NCBI GenBank assembly: GCA_022376925.1
Contig: JAIOJX010000005.1
Coordinates: 155,759,501 to 155,823,500, forward strand
From: Tragulus kanchil
Taxonomy: Eukaryota > Chordata > Mammalia > Artiodactyla > Tragulidae
DNA length: 64,000 nt
Direction of reading: 5' to 3'
Shown: one piece after another, positions 1 through 11,645 of the stretch
Layout: each line of letters opens with the position of its first letter
How positions within the stretch are numbered: the stretch's first letter is position 1
The notes under the pieces: generated by a model
The model's input: the letters and a program-made list of their open reading frames with translations, nothing else
Database searches by the model: none
What the model was told of the DNA's origin: nothing
Position numbers and translations under genes: made by a program

Positions 1-652
1 GCTAAACTATCAACCAAGAGTAAGGACAGAGAAAGGCATCTTGAAATATTCAGAGTATTAAAAAATGTACTTTCCTTGCACCCTTTCTCAACAATGTGGT
101 TTTGGATATGTTTCACTAAAAATAAGAGAATAGATTAAGAAAGAGGAAGATAAACTGTAAGGGGAGACCCATCAGAAAGGCAAATATAATCAATGGAAAT
201 TCTGTGTAGACAGCTACACAGCAGGCATAGAGGGCATTTGTCCAGGTTTGTGCAGCCCATGATGCATAGAGGACTGATCCGTAAGGATCCCAGATGCCTA
301 CTTTGTTATTATTACTTTAATCTACAGATGAAATTGTCTGGTGAATTTGACCCAGCTTTTCCTTGACTCTGGCTTAGGTTAACTGTATGCTCCATTAACT
401 GATCCCAAACTCTGACCAGAAGACTCAGTTCTTCTCGGTTTTCTTTGGGGGCTTTCACCTACCAGGAACCACATTGTTCGGTTCCTACACAGCTAGGTTT
501 GTGCCTGATTCTGGTAATAGTTCAGTGAGTATATATATGCATGGGTGGTGAAAAGTAAAAACAAAGAATGATTAAGACAGATCAGTGTAATGGCTGCCTC
601 TGTGACTGATGGACTGTGCAATTGGGGAGTAATTCACAAGGGGTTTCTAAAG
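1..652. other. Unrecognised AT-rich sequence
   Basis: No open frame of note, no SINE or LINE signature and no splice-bounded exon that I can recognise. It is the left flank of a MER1 element. Confidence 0.5.
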
Positions 653-834
653 CAGCGTCCCCAACTCTGGGCCAAGGACCAGGAGCAATCTGTGGCCTGT
701 TAGGAACTGGGTTGCACAGCAGAAAGTGAGTAATGGTGGTGGGGGTACCTAAACCACGCTCACTCAACCGAGGTTCTTGGAAAATTTATCTTCTACGAAA
801 TTGGTCACTGGTGCCAAGAAGATCGGGACCACTG
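653..834 (+). mobile_element. MER1-type hAT-Charlie nonautonomous DNA transposon
   Basis: The left end (CAGCGTCCCCAAC) and the right end (GATCGGGACCACTG) form degenerate terminal inverted repeats. The interior carries the MER1 hallmarks 'ctgtggcctgttaggaac' and 'ggtcactggtgccaagaag'. Flanking 8-mers TTCTAAAG and TTTTAGAG agree at 6 of 8 positions, as expected for an old hAT 8-bp target duplication. It is internally deleted compared with the full-length family (about 0.5 kb, from memory) and has no coding capacity. Confidence 0.8.
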
Positions 835-880
835 TTTTAGAGTTTTAGATTTGTTAACATTAAATAACCTCATACTGATT

Positions 881-1164
881 TTTTTTTTTAAATTTTGTAT
901 TGTTCTTTTATTTTTTTTTTTTTTCCTGGCCACTTCTATGGGTCTTTCATTTCCATCTTTGTTCTCTGTGGGCCTCCCATCACAGTGGCCTCTGTTGTCA
1001 CAGAGTACCGGCTCTGGGCGCGTGCGCTCCAGAGCTCTGGCTTGGTAATTGGACACATCGGTCCAGCAGCTCCGCAGCACGTGGGATCTTCCCAGGCCAG
1101 GGGTCGAACCAGTGCCCCTTGCACTGCAAGGCAGTGTCCTTACCCACTGGACCACCATGGAAGC
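881..1164 (-). mobile_element. CHR-1-like tRNA-Glu-derived SINE with 13-bp TSD
   Basis: Read on the minus strand it begins GGGCTTCCATGGTGGTCCAG, has a tRNA-like head with a box-B-like GGTTCGACCCC, then the diagnostic 'ggaccgatgtgtccaatta' body. It ends in an A-rich tail, seen as T-runs at 881-922. A perfect 13-bp direct repeat (CCTCATACTGATT) lies at 868-880 and 1165-1177, so both insertion edges are defined. Short-tail form of the family also seen at 7350, 12883, 41504 and 60055. Confidence 0.85.
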
Positions 1165-1214
1165 CCTCATACTGATTCTTTAATATATAACTATGCTTTT
1201 TTAAACTATACCTT

Positions 1215-1300
1215 TTAGATATTTTATTTTATTTTTTTGAAGTATAGTTGGATTACAGTATTATAGTAACTATGTTTTTATACTCTCCTGCATGTATGAT
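1215..1300 (-). mobile_element. L1 3' UTR scrap
   Basis: The stretch 'tttttttgaagtatagttgg' followed by 'attacagtattatagtaact' resembles the minus-strand 3' UTR terminus of artiodactyl L1. Only the last ~80 bp are present, so it is a severely 5'-truncated copy. Confidence 0.55.
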
Positions 1301-1626
1301 CCATTTCACAATTTAAAAATCTCTATCATTTGATATAAATAAACCAGCAGTCATGCTTACTAAGCTTCTTTCTGAAGGTACATTATTTTCAATGCTAAAA
1401 AAAGCTCAATGAAAGCTCCAAAAGGTTAAGAGGAACAGCTCACTGCTCTTTTTTCCTGCTGCAGCAGAAGAGATTTTTTAAAGAAATAAATAAGCTGACA
1501 TCTGCTGTTTTGAAACCTAGACACACCAGAACACTTTTTAATTTTGTTGATTACCTTTTATGTTTATTAGCCACTAAACAAACATAAATTCACACAAACA
1601 CATGCTTCCCCCCTCCACCTTCTCTC
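1301..1626. other. Unrecognised sequence
   Basis: AT-rich and without notable open frames or a repeat family I can name. It precedes the first tandem duplication. Confidence 0.4.
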
Positions 1627-3765
1627 TCTGTCTACAGTAACTGTTATATTGGTCAAGGTGGCAGAATCTTTTATCCTTCATCATGAAGTTTTATCCTGAG
1701 CCTCCCTTTCAGTAGCTGAAGCCAGATGTCATCAAGAAGAGGAGGAGAGGCATGTCTTTAGTCTAAGAGTGTGCTTGTCTGAGAGGGTAAGAGAATGTGC
1801 CCTATGTGAGCTGTGGCCTTTGACGCTGATCTGACCCAGCTGTGGAACTGTGGTCAAAGGCTGTCTGGTGCTCACCAGTCATGTTGGCCACTCTACATGG
1901 GGGTGGAGTCTAAACAAGAGGAAGGGAAGAAAGGCCAGTTGTAATTATTCCAGCATTCATCTTCTTGGAGAATAAAGTGAGAGTCTCCTTGACAGTAACA
2001 GGAGGGAGAATTAGTCCCTGGCCCATTCAATTGGTGACCTGCTCTTGGACCCACCTTCTGCCTCTGGTCTTGCTCTCCTGGTCCTGACCTCTGGCTTCCC
2101 CTAGGACCTAAAAGATGCCTGCTTGCTATAGTCCCATGGGCTCCTTCTGGAAAAATCTATTGTTCAACAACCCTGATAAAGAGGAGGATGACAGGAAGTA
2201 GGTAAATGAATAATGCAAATAATAAATAATGATGACAGTGATGATGTGGGTAAATTTTCTCTCATCCATGCTCTTAACTTTCTTTTCTATGCTAAGTTGG
2301 GACTGGGTAGAATGAATCATGGCCCTCCTAAGCTGCTTAGAGGGGCCAGCAATAGGCCCCATATGAGTTATGATTGAGACAGCCTTGGTGTTTTTGAAAA
2401 ACTAATGTGAAAGTAGCCCATTCCCACCTCCCTAAAATTATTTGGTTTTTTTTTTTTGGTTTTGCTTATTAAATGTGTATAATTACACCTTAAATTGTTT
2501 TCATCTATGTATCTTTAACTGATAGTGTGAAAATCTTTTCCCTGAGATGATTTACTGTCTAAATTTCCTTGAGTTAGCATTTTCTTCTTACCTCTTATTT
2601 TGTAGAATCTGGGTATCAACCTTTTATATTTCATCAAGTCTTCATATATTTTGAACAATAAATTTTTCTGATTGCATTCAAACATGTTTCCCTTTTCTGT
2701 CTACAGTAACTGTTATATTGGTCAAGGTGGCAGAATCTTTTATCCTTCATCATGAAGTTTTATCCTGAGCCTCCCTTTCAGTAGCTGAAGCCAGATGTCA
2801 TCAAGAAGAGGAGGAGAGGCATGTCTTTAGTCTAAGAGTGTGCTTGTCTGAGAGGGTAAGAGAATGTGCCCTATGTGAGCTGTGGCCTTTGACGCTGATC
2901 TGACCCAGCTGTGGAACTGTGGTCAAAGGCTGTCTGGTGCTCACCAGTCATGTTGGCCACTCTACATGGGGGTGGAGTCTAAACAAGAGGAAGGGAAGAA
3001 AGGCCAGTTGTAATTATTCCAGCATTCATCTTCTTGGAGAATAAAGTGAGAGTCTCCTTGACAGTAACAGGAGGGAGAATTAGTCCCTGGCCCATTCAAT
3101 TGGTGACCTGCTCTTGGACCCACCTTCTGCCTCTGGTCTTGCTCTCCTGGTCCTGACCTCTGGTTTCCCCCTAGGACCTAAAAGATGCCTGCTTGCTATA
3201 GTCCCATGGGCTCCTTCTGGAAAAATCTATTGTTCAACAACCCTGATAAAGAGGAGGATGACAGGAAGTAGGTAAATGAATAATGCAAATAATAAATAAT
3301 GATGACAGTGATGATGTGGGTAAATTTTCTCTCATCCATGCTCTTAACTTTCTTTTCTATGCTAAGTTGGGACTGGGTAGAATGAATCATGGCCCTCCTA
3401 AGCTGCTTAGAGGGGCCAGCAATAGGCCCCATATGAGTTATGATTGAGACAGCCTTGGTGTTTTTGAAAAACTAATGTGAAAGTAGCCCATTCCCACCTC
3501 CCTAAAATTATTTGGTTTTTTTTTTTTGGTTTTGCTTATTAAATGTGTATAATTACACCTTAAATTGTTTTCATCTATGTATCTTTAACTGATAGTGTGA
3601 AAATCTTTTCCCTGAGATGATTTACTGTCTAAATTTCCTTGAGTTAGCATTTTCTTCTTACCTCTTATTTTGTAGAATCTGGGTATCAACCTTTTATATT
3701 TCATCAAGTCTTCATATATTTTGAACAATAAATTTTTCTGATTGCATTCAAACATGTTTCCCTTT
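1627..3765. repeat. Tandem duplication 1 (unit ~1069 bp)
   Basis: Copy A is 1627-2695 and copy B 2696-3765. The join has TCTGT microhomology. The copies differ by about one substitution and one base indel (near 2096 and 3166). The content is non-coding. A minus-strand 78-codon open frame at 2126-2362 is repeated unchanged at 3196-3432 and has no recognisable homology. The part beyond ~2440 resembles old L1 antisense sequence. Read as an unmerged assembly overlap. Confidence 0.9.
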
Positions 3766-3990
3766 TCTGTTGCTTTTCTTCTGATATTTATTTTATTGCT
3801 TTTTCTTACACAGAAATCCTTGGTTTTATGGATTTCAACCCATCCATCTTGTTCCCATTGATAACCTCCATTGTTAATATTCATAAATTTATTTTCCCCA
3901 GAAATGAGATAAATACTCTGTTATGTTTTTTTCTGTATTTTTTATGGACTGTATCTTTTATATTTATCTCTGATCCATGTGGAGTCTGTA
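3585..3990 (-). mobile_element. Possible old L1 fragment (minus strand)
   Basis: AT-rich sequence with phrases such as 'ctgatccatgtggagtct' resembles antisense ORF2/3'-end sequence of old mammalian L1 elements. The 99-codon minus-strand open frame here (repeated at 4676-4975) is lysine- and asparagine-rich and has no recognisable domain. Family assignment is weak. Confidence 0.3.
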
Positions 3991-4118
3991 GAGGGTAGTG
4001 CTTAAGAGCCCAGGCTTTGGTGTCAAAATGATACAAGTTCACAACCTATCTTTTCTCTATATCTCCCACGTGACCTTGGGAAAACACCGTTTGTCTTCTC
4101 TGAAGCTGTTTTCTCAGA
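3991..4118 (+). mobile_element. MIR SINE
   Basis: Contains the MIR core order: 'gtgcttaagagcccaggctt', then 'acgtgaccttgggaaaa', then 'tgaagctgttttctcag'. Strongly diverged, as expected for this ancient mammalian family. Duplicated at 5082-5209 by duplication 2. Confidence 0.7.
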
Positions 4119-4220
4119 TTAGTTCATCAAAATTACCTTTTCTTTCTCACATATGTTTAGATAGTGAAATATAACAGAAACATTCATAAAACATACATGC
4201 ATGCCTGATTGCCTTTTCTT

Positions 4221-4524
4221 TTTTAATTTTTGTATTTATTTAGTTTTGGCTGTGCTGGGTCTTTGTTGATATACGTGGGTTTTCTCTAGTTGCAACAAAC
4301 AGGGGCTACTTTTTGTTGTGGTGCATGGGCTTCTCATTGTGGTAACTTCCCTTATTGTAGAGCACAGGCTCCAGGCACACGGGCTTCAGTAGTTGAAGCT
4401 CACAGGCTCTAGAGCTCAGGCTCAGGAGTTGTGGTGCACAGGCTTTAGTTGCTCTGAAGCATGTGGGATCAAACCTGTGTCCCCTGCACTGGCAGACAGA
4501 TTCTTGTCCTGTACCACAGGGCGG
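4221..4524 (-). mobile_element. CHR-2-like SINE, cut by duplication join
   Basis: On the minus strand this is a tRNA-derived CHR-2-type SINE, seen here as 'ggctgtgctgggtctttgtt' through 'gtcccctgcactggcagaca'. The terminal 'caccagggaagtccc'-like end is missing because the sequence jumps at 4524 to the start of copy B. Confidence 0.8.
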
Positions 4525-5081
4525 ATGAGTTATGATTGAGACAGCCTTGGTGTTTTGAAAAACTAATGTGAAAGTAGCCCATTCCCACCTCCCTAAAATT
4601 ATTTGGTTTTTTTTTTTTGGTTTTGCTTATTAAATGTGTATAATTACACCTTAAATTGTTTTCATCTATGTATCTTTAACTGATAGTGTGAAAATCTTTT
4701 CCCTGAGATGATTTACTGTCTAAATTTCCTTGAGTTAGCATTTTCTTCTTACCTCTTATTTTGTAGAATCTGGGTATCAACCTTTTATATTTCATCAAGT
4801 CTTCATATATTTTGAACAATAAATTTTTCTGATTGCATTCAAACATGTTTCCCTTTTCTGTTGCTTTTCTTCTGATATTTATTTTATTGCTTTTTCTTAC
4901 ACAGAAATCCTTGGTTTTATGGATTTCAACCCATCCATCTTGTTCCCATTGATAACCTCCATTGTTAATATTCATAAATTTATTTTCCCCAGAAATGAGA
5001 TAAATACTCTGTTATGTTTTTTTCTGTATTTTTTATGGACTGTATCTTTTATATTTATCTCTGATCCATGTGGAGTCTGTA

Positions 5082-5209
5082 GAGGGTAGTGCTTAAGAGC
5101 CCAGGCTTTGGTGTCAAAATGATACAAGTTCACAACCTATCTTTTCTCTATATCTCCCACGTGACCTTGGGAAAACACCGTTTGTCTTCTCTGAAGCTGT
5201 TTTCTCAGA
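5082..5209 (+). mobile_element. MIR SINE (second copy)
   Basis: Same element as at 3991-4118, repeated by duplication 2 with essentially no change. Confidence 0.65.
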
Positions 5210-5311
5210 TTAGTTCATCAAAATTACCTTTTCTTTCTCACATATGTTTAGATAGTGAAATATAACAGAAACATTCATAAAACATACATGCATGCCTGAT
5301 TGCCTTTTCTT

Positions 5312-5619
5312 TTTTAATTTTTGTATTTATTTAGTTTTGGCTGTGCTGGGTCTTTGTTGATATACGTGGGTTTTCTCTAGTTGCAACAAACAGGGGCTAC
5401 TTTTTGTTGTGGTGCATGGGCTTCTCATTGTGGTAACTTCCCTTATTGTAGAGCACAGGCTCCAGGCACACGGGCTTCAGTAGTTGAAGCTCACAGGCTC
5501 TAGAGCTCAGGCTCAGGAGTTGTGGTGCACAGGCTTTAGTTGCTCTGAAGCATGTGGGATCAAACCTGTGTCCCCTGCACTGGCAGACAGATTCTTGTCC
5601 TGTACCACAGGGAGGTCCC
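5312..5619 (-). mobile_element. CHR-2-like SINE, complete
   Basis: Complete version of the SINE truncated at 4221-4524. It ends in 'ggaggtccc'. The flanks ATTGCCTTTTCTT (5299-5311) and ATTACCTTTTCTT (5621-5633) are a 13-bp target duplication with one mismatch, so the true insertion site is readable only in this copy. Confidence 0.8.
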
Positions 5620-5633
5620 TATTACCTTTTCTT

Positions 5634-6189
5634 ACTTATTTCTTCACCATTTTTTTCTCCCAATTGGATTCCACAGGAGTTTGATTTTGAATTGTATTAA
5701 ATCTCACATTTATATTACCCAAGTACACTGGGGGCACTGCTGACTCAAGCAATGCCCAAGGAGGGGGCATTTGGAGTCTGGCCAGTGAAGACAACCACCA
5801 ATGGGTGGATGGATGGCTCACTAAGGAGGGATGCTTTGAAAATGAATGAGCAAGAAAAGGTGCCAGAAATTAAGACCTGAAATTCAATGAGTGGGAATCA
5901 GAATTGGAAAAGTCAGACAGAGACTGTGATAGTAAGCTGGCAACATTGGTAACTGTGCCCACCATACTGGGTTCAATGAGTATACAGTGATGTGAGCATG
6001 CCTGAGGAGACAGGGAGGGAGCACTCACAGGGCTGAGGAGCATCGAGAAGACACAGGTGTGCTGTTACTTCCCTGCCTTTGGTGTTTCTAGGCACAATGT
6101 AGTTCTCTCTGTCTAGGTATTTAATGTTTTCTTTATGCCATTAAATATTCATAACATTATTTGAATAAATCTTACATGGTGCAGGTTGA
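5634..6189. other. Unrecognised sequence
   Basis: No repeat family or exon recognised. Short open frames on both strands have no visible homology. Confidence 0.4.
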
Positions 6190-6299
6190 TCTTCAAATTT
6201 TTTATTACTATAAATGGGCTCTTTGTTTTCATTTTATTTTCACTGTGCGACTAGGTCTATGACAACACAATTGATTCTTGAGACTGCATCTTATATCCC

Positions 6300-6560
6300 A
6301 TAACTCTACACAATTCATTTATTACCCCTAATAATATTTTGGTTGATTTCTTGTGATTCTCTAGGTCACTGGTAAAAAGCAACATTTTATTCCTTACCTT
6401 CATGATTTATGCCTTTTATTGTCTTCCCTCTTGTCTTTCCTGCAAGTTATTGCAGGCTCCTCTGGTGCAGTATTAAATAGAAGCAATGGAGAAGGCATCT
6501 TTGTTTTGGTCCTGCTTTCTTCTTATCCTTTTTAAAGGTATAATTCTAACATTTCTCCAA
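6300..6560 (-). mobile_element. L1 ORF2-region fragment
   Basis: The run 'ttttggttgatttcttgtga' through 'ggagaaggcatctttgtttt' and 'aaaggtataattctaacatt' parallels the antisense of L1 ORF2, with many stops and substitutions. A dead fragment, separate from the L1 3' end that follows. Confidence 0.45.
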
Positions 6561-6689
6561 CATGTGTAATGTGCCTTGCACATTTAATTGACATTCAATA
6601 TATGGAGATTAAAAGGAGATGAAAGTCTATTTTAAATAAATAATTTAAAGAAAGGTGCTATCCATAGAATCTTAGAATTGTATACAAGA

Positions 6690-7349
6690 TGAATTTTATT
6701 TTTCATTTTGGTTTATTGCATACTTAATATAGTTCCCTGTGCTATACAGTAAGACCTTGCTGTTTATCTATTTTATATATGGTAGTTTGTATCTCCTAAT
6801 CGCAACTCCTAATTTATTCATCCCCCTTCCCCCTTTGGTAACTGTATGTTTGTTCTGTACATCTGTGAGTCTGTTTCTGTTTTGTAAATAAGTTTATTTG
6901 TATCACATTTTAGTTTCCACATACAAGTGATATCATATGGTATTTGTATTTTTATTCCTGGATTACTTCACTCAGTATGATAATCTCTAGTTCCATTCAT
7001 GTTGGTGCAAATGGCACTATTTTTATGGCTGAGATTTATTCCATGTGGATATATGCCACATCTTTTTTTAATCCATTCACCTGTCAATGGGCATTTAGGT
7101 TACCTTCATGTCTTGGCTATTGTAAATAGTGCTGCTATGAACACTGCAATGTGTGTATCTTTTCAAATTATAGTTTTGTCTTTATATATATTTAGTGTGA
7201 TTGCTGGATCATATAGCAGCGTTTTTTCCTACTATTTTAAGGATGCTGTATATTGTCCTCCATAGTAACTGTACTACTTAACATTCTCACTAGGAGTTTG
7301 GGAGGGTTCCCTTTTTCTCCACATCCTCTCCAGCATTTGTTATTTGTAG
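6690..7349 (-). mobile_element. L1 3' end (ORF2 C-terminus and 3' UTR), dead
   Basis: Reads as the reverse complement of an artiodactyl L1. The 3' UTR ('agttccctgtgctatacagt') lies at the left. It continues into ORF2-derived 'ctattgtaaatagtgctgct', 'gattgctggatcatatagca' and 'ctccacatcctctccagcat'. It resumes after a SINE at 7607 with 'gatggccattctgaccagtg' to about 7710. The frame is broken. Confidence 0.75.
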
Positions 7350-7606
7350 ACTTTTTTTTTCACTGTAAGTCATCATTTGTCTTCATCCATCTTTATTCTT
7401 TGGCATGTGTAGGCCTCCCACTGCAGTGGCCTCTCTCATTGCAGGGCACTAGCTCTGGACACATGCTCTCCAGAGTGCTGGCTCACAGTTGGACACACTG
7501 GCCCAGCCTCTCTGCTGCACGTGGAATCCTTCCGGGCCAGGGATCAAACCAGTGCCCCTTGCACTGCAAGGCAGACTCTTTACCCACTGGACCACCAGGG
7601 AAGCCC
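7350..7606 (-). mobile_element. CHR-1-like SINE nested in L1
   Basis: Ends with 'ggaccaccagggaagccc' and has the family's 'cacagttggacacactggcc' body. It splits an L1 (left arm ends at 7349, right arm starts at 7607), so it is younger than that L1. The tail is degenerate and I see no clean target duplication. An ATT microsatellite follows at 7617-7630. Confidence 0.8.
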
Positions 7607-9570
7607 TAGATGATGATTATTATTATTATTTTAAAGATGGCCATTCTGACCAGTGTGAGGTGGTGTTCATTATAGTTTTGCTTTGCACAAAATGGATTTT
7701 TAAACACTATAAGTTATTTCCAGAACATACAAAGGTAATGGAGCCACACTTGCTATTTTGCTTTTTATACTGATATGATTAACTCTACTGAGGCTTTTAA
7801 TTTCTGTGTGATGGTCTGAATTTCATGATTAAGCTTGGCTTGGGTTTCATGAGTAACTCTTTCAAGATGCTTCTATTTCCTAAGCTTTTAATTGGGATTT
7901 TTGTATCTGTGTCTCCAAAGTAAATTGTTCCAGTTTTCCCTCCCAATTGGTATCTGTCAGATGTGAAAGTCAGCCTGTATCTGCCTCCAAAAACATTAGC
8001 TAGGATTTCGTGGTTTTGTATATTTTTAAAACTTCGTAACATTCAAGTACCCTTGATTTTCTGAAAGTTTCGAAAAACACCCAGGGAATCCATCTGGAGC
8101 AGCTTCCTTGTGCAGGATAAATCTTTAATCACACTACTTACTATGGCTTATTCTGTTATTCATCGGTTTCACAGCAGTTCTTGGAATTTAAAAACATGTA
8201 TGAGGGATTATATACTTCCAGTTAGCTATCAACTTTATGACCATGGAACCAGGAATAATTCTTCTACTAAGTTATAAGGAATACAAAGGAAAGATATATT
8301 TCCTATGCCATTTACCAGCTTTATTCATAATCTCACTGGGGCTGGGACTCTAACTATTGCACTTGTTTTTCCACAGAGCCAAGTATAATGTCACGCCCAC
8401 TGTTGGCATTAAGTTCATTTTCATGGATTGAATGAAATAAAGGGGGATGCCCTTTTCTGCATCATTTGGTTTCCTTTTCTCCACATCCCATTTTATTTTT
8501 TTTGGCATTTTTTTTTTGTTAGGCCTCCCCCTGCAGTGGCCTCTCTCATTGCAGGGCACTAGCTCTGGACACATGCTCTCCAGAGTGCTGGCTCACAGTT
8601 GGACACACTGGCCCAGCCTCTCTGCTGCACGTGGAATCCTTCCGGGCCAGGGATCAAACCAGTGCCCCTTGCACTGCAAGGCAGACTCTTTACCCACTGG
8701 ACCACCAGGGAAGCCCTAGATGATTATTATTATTATTATTTTAAAGATGGCCATTCTGACCAGTGTGAGGTGGTGTTCATTATAGTTTTGCTTTGCACAA
8801 AATGGATTTTTAAACACTATAAGTTATTTCCAGAACATACAAAGGTAATGGAGCCACACTTGCTATTTTGCTTTTTATACTGATATGATTAACTCTACTG
8901 AGGCTTTTAATTTCTGTGTGATGGTCTGAATTTCATGATTAAGCTTGGCTTGGGTTTCATGAGTAACTCTTTCAAGATGCTTCTATTTCCTAAGCTTTTA
9001 ATTGGGATTTTTGTATCTGTGTCTCCAAAGTAAATTGTTCCAGTTTTCCTCCCAATTGGTATCTGTCAGATGTGAAAGTCAGCCTGTATCTGCCTCCAAA
9101 AACATTAGCTAGGATTTCGTGGTTTTGTATATTTTTAAAACTTCGTAACATTCAAGTACCCTTGATTTTCTGAAAGTTTCGAAAAACACCCAGGGAATCC
9201 ATCTGGAGCAACTTCCTTGTGCAGGATAAATCTTTAATCACACTACTTACTATGGCTTATTCTGTTATTCATCGGTTTCACAGCAGTTCTTGGAATTTAA
9301 AAACATGTATGAGGGATTATATACTTCCAGTTAGCTATCAACTTTATGACCATGGAACCAGGAATAATTCTTCTACTAAGTTATAAGGAATACAAAGGAA
9401 AGATATATTTCCTATGCCATTTACCAGCTTTATTCATAATCTCACTGGGGCTGGGACTCTAACTATTGCACTTGTTTTTCCACAGAGCCAAGTATAATGT
9501 CACGCCCACTGTTGGCATTAAGTTCATTTTCATGGATTGAATGAAATAAAGGGGGATGCCCTTTTCTGCA
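7411..9570. repeat. Tandem duplication 3 (unit ~1110 bp) with 59-bp junk spacer
   Basis: Copy A is 7411-8461 and copy B 8521-9570. The copies differ in a few bases and one C-run indel (near 7940). The spacer 8462-8520 matches neither edge exactly. Its 'ttccttttctccacatccca' and T-runs look like a deletion-ridden version of the sequence just upstream of copy A (7309-7410). Past the SINE and L1 arm, 7800-8461 has no recognised element. Confidence 0.9.
8521..8716 (-). mobile_element. CHR-1-like SINE, partial second copy
   Basis: Duplicate of 7411-7606. The A-rich 3' tail of the element is absent because copy B begins inside it. Confidence 0.8.
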
Positions 9571-11502
9571 TGAGATATGAGTTTAAGCTTTCAAAGTTGC
9601 CCTCCTCTATTATATTTTCAGTTCACACTTCTTTATATCTTGGGGGTCTGGGCTACTTGATGAAACAATATATATTTTAAATTGATGTATATCTTGATTA
9701 GTCCAAAGAAGTAGATTGAAATATTTAGGGGTATACAAATGTAAAGTTAAAGATAATAAAAAGGTGAACTATAAGAAAACACAGGTTAAGCACTAAGAAG
9801 GGTTAGATTGCCATAATATGGTACAAATTTAATCTTTGCACTTTATGGTCTCTCATAGTGTCTGTTTGACTTCCTGCCAGTGTTGACTTTACATGATTAA
9901 GTATGGATACTGTCAAAGTGGAGATCCATTTGCCTCTTCTAAATGCTCTACTTTCTCTCTTTGTCTAGTTAATTCTGTGCTCTTGACTCTTCCTCCTTCC
10001 TCTAATGAATGGTTTTCCCACCTGGAGATGTGGTCCTAACTGTACCTGCCACGTGGGTCTAAGAATGCCAATTTTCGGGGCCTGGTTCAGCTTCTTCCTG
10101 AGCACTCATGTTAGGCAGTGGCTGAATCTTACACTTTTGTCCGTGCTTCCTTTTTGAGTTGGGAATAATTCTCTCCTGCTTTCCCTCTCCGTGGGTCAGG
10201 TTGCATGTTGGTATCCTAGGAAGCAACCTCTCAAGGAAAGAAGAGTGTGTAGGATATTAAGGTTGGTTCTGGGGAGGTGGGTGTCAGTGGAATTCCCAGG
10301 TGGCACAGTGGTAAAGAATCTGCTTCCAAATACAGGAGATACAGGTTCAGGAATCCATCTACATTCCTTGTGCAGGATAAATCTTTAATCACACTACTTA
10401 CTATGGCTTATTCTGTTATTCATCGGTTTCACAGCAGTTCTTGGAATTTAAAAACATGTATGAGGGATTATATACTTCCAGTTAGCTATCAACTTTATGA
10501 CCATGGAACCAGGAATAATTCTTCTACTAAGTTATAAGGAATACAAAGGAAAGATATATTTCCTATGCCATTTACCAGCTTTATTCATAATCTCACTGGG
10601 GCTGGGACTCTAACTATTGCACTTGTTTTTCCACAGAGCCAAGTATAATGTCACGCCCACTGTTGGCATTAAGTTCATTTTCATGGATTGAATGAAATAA
10701 AGGGGGATGCCCTTTTCTGCATGAGATATGAGTTTAAGCTTTCAAAGTTGCCCCTCCTCTATTATATTTTCAGTTCACACTTCTTTATATCTTGGGGGTC
10801 TGGGCTACTTGATGAAACAATATATATTTTAAATTGATGTATATCTTGATTAGTCCAAAGAAGTAGATTGAAATATTTAGGGGTATACAAATGTAAAGTT
10901 AAAGATAATAAAAAGGTGAACTATAAGAAAACACAGGTTAAGCACTAAGAAGGGTTAGATTGCCATAATATGGTACAAATTTAATCTTTGCACTTTATGG
11001 TCTCTCATAGTGTCTGTTTGACTTCCTGCCAGTGTTGACTTTACATGATTAAGTATGGATACTGTCAAAGTGGAGATCCATTTGCCTCTTCTAAATGCTC
11101 TACTTTCTCTCTTTGTCTAGTTAATTCTGTGCTCTTGACTCTTCCTCCTTCCTCTAATGAATGGTTTTCCCACCTGGAGATGTGGTCCTAACTGTACCTG
11201 CCACGTGGGTCTAAGAATGCCAATTTTCGGGGCCTGGTTCAGCTTCTTCCTGAGCACTCATGTTAGGCAGTGGCTGAATCTTACACTTTTGTCCGTGCTT
11301 CCTTTTTGAGTTGGGAATAATTCTCTCCTGCTTTCCCTCTCCGTGGGTCAGGTTGCATGTTGGTATCCTAGGAAGCAACCTCTCAAGGAAAGAAGAGTGT
11401 GTAGGATATTAAGGTTGGTTCTGGGGAGGTGGGTGTCAGTGGAATTCCCAGGTGGCACAGTGGTAAAGAATCTGCTTGCCAAATACAGGAGATACAGGTT
11501 CA
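9194..11502. repeat. Tandem duplication 4 (unit ~1151 bp)
   Basis: Copy A is about 9194-10349 and copy B 10350-11502. The first ~20 bp of copy B carry a 5-bp deletion relative to copy A ('ggagcaacttcc' against 'acattcc'). 9194-9570 is itself copy B of duplication 3, giving three copies of that DNA. 9571-10288 has no recognised gene or repeat. Confidence 0.9.
10289..10349 (+). mobile_element. Bov-tA SINE, truncated by duplication join
   Basis: Only the tRNA-like head ('ggaattcccaggtggcacag') is present. It stops at 'ggttca', where the sequence jumps back about 1.15 kb. The complete element is at 11441-11645. Confidence 0.8.
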
Positions 11503-11645
11503 ATCCCTGTGTTGGGAAGATCCCTTGGAGCAGGAAATTTCAACTCACACCAGTATTCATATGCCTGGAGAATCCCATGGATAGAGGAGCCTGGTAGGCT
11601 ACAGTCCATGGGGCCACAAAAGAGTCAACCACGACTTAGGGACGA
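11441..11645 (+). mobile_element. Bov-tA SINE, complete
   Basis: tRNA-Glu-like head with a box-B-like GGTTCAATCCC, followed by a Bov-A unit ('ccagtattcatatgcctgga', 'tggtaggctacagtccatgg', 'agagtcaaccacgactta'). A standard ruminant SINE whose 3' part derives from the BovB 3' end. Confidence 0.9.

Larger units (their letters stand above)
3433..5615. repeat. Tandem duplication 2 (unit ~1091 bp)
   Basis: Copy A is 3433-4524 and copy B 4525-5615. Copy A ends inside a CHR-2-like SINE and copy B restarts upstream of it, so the first SINE is cut short. The segment 3433-3765 also belongs to duplication 1, so this DNA appears three times (from ~2363, 3433 and 4525). A one-base T-run indel sits near 4555. 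Confidence 0.9.
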
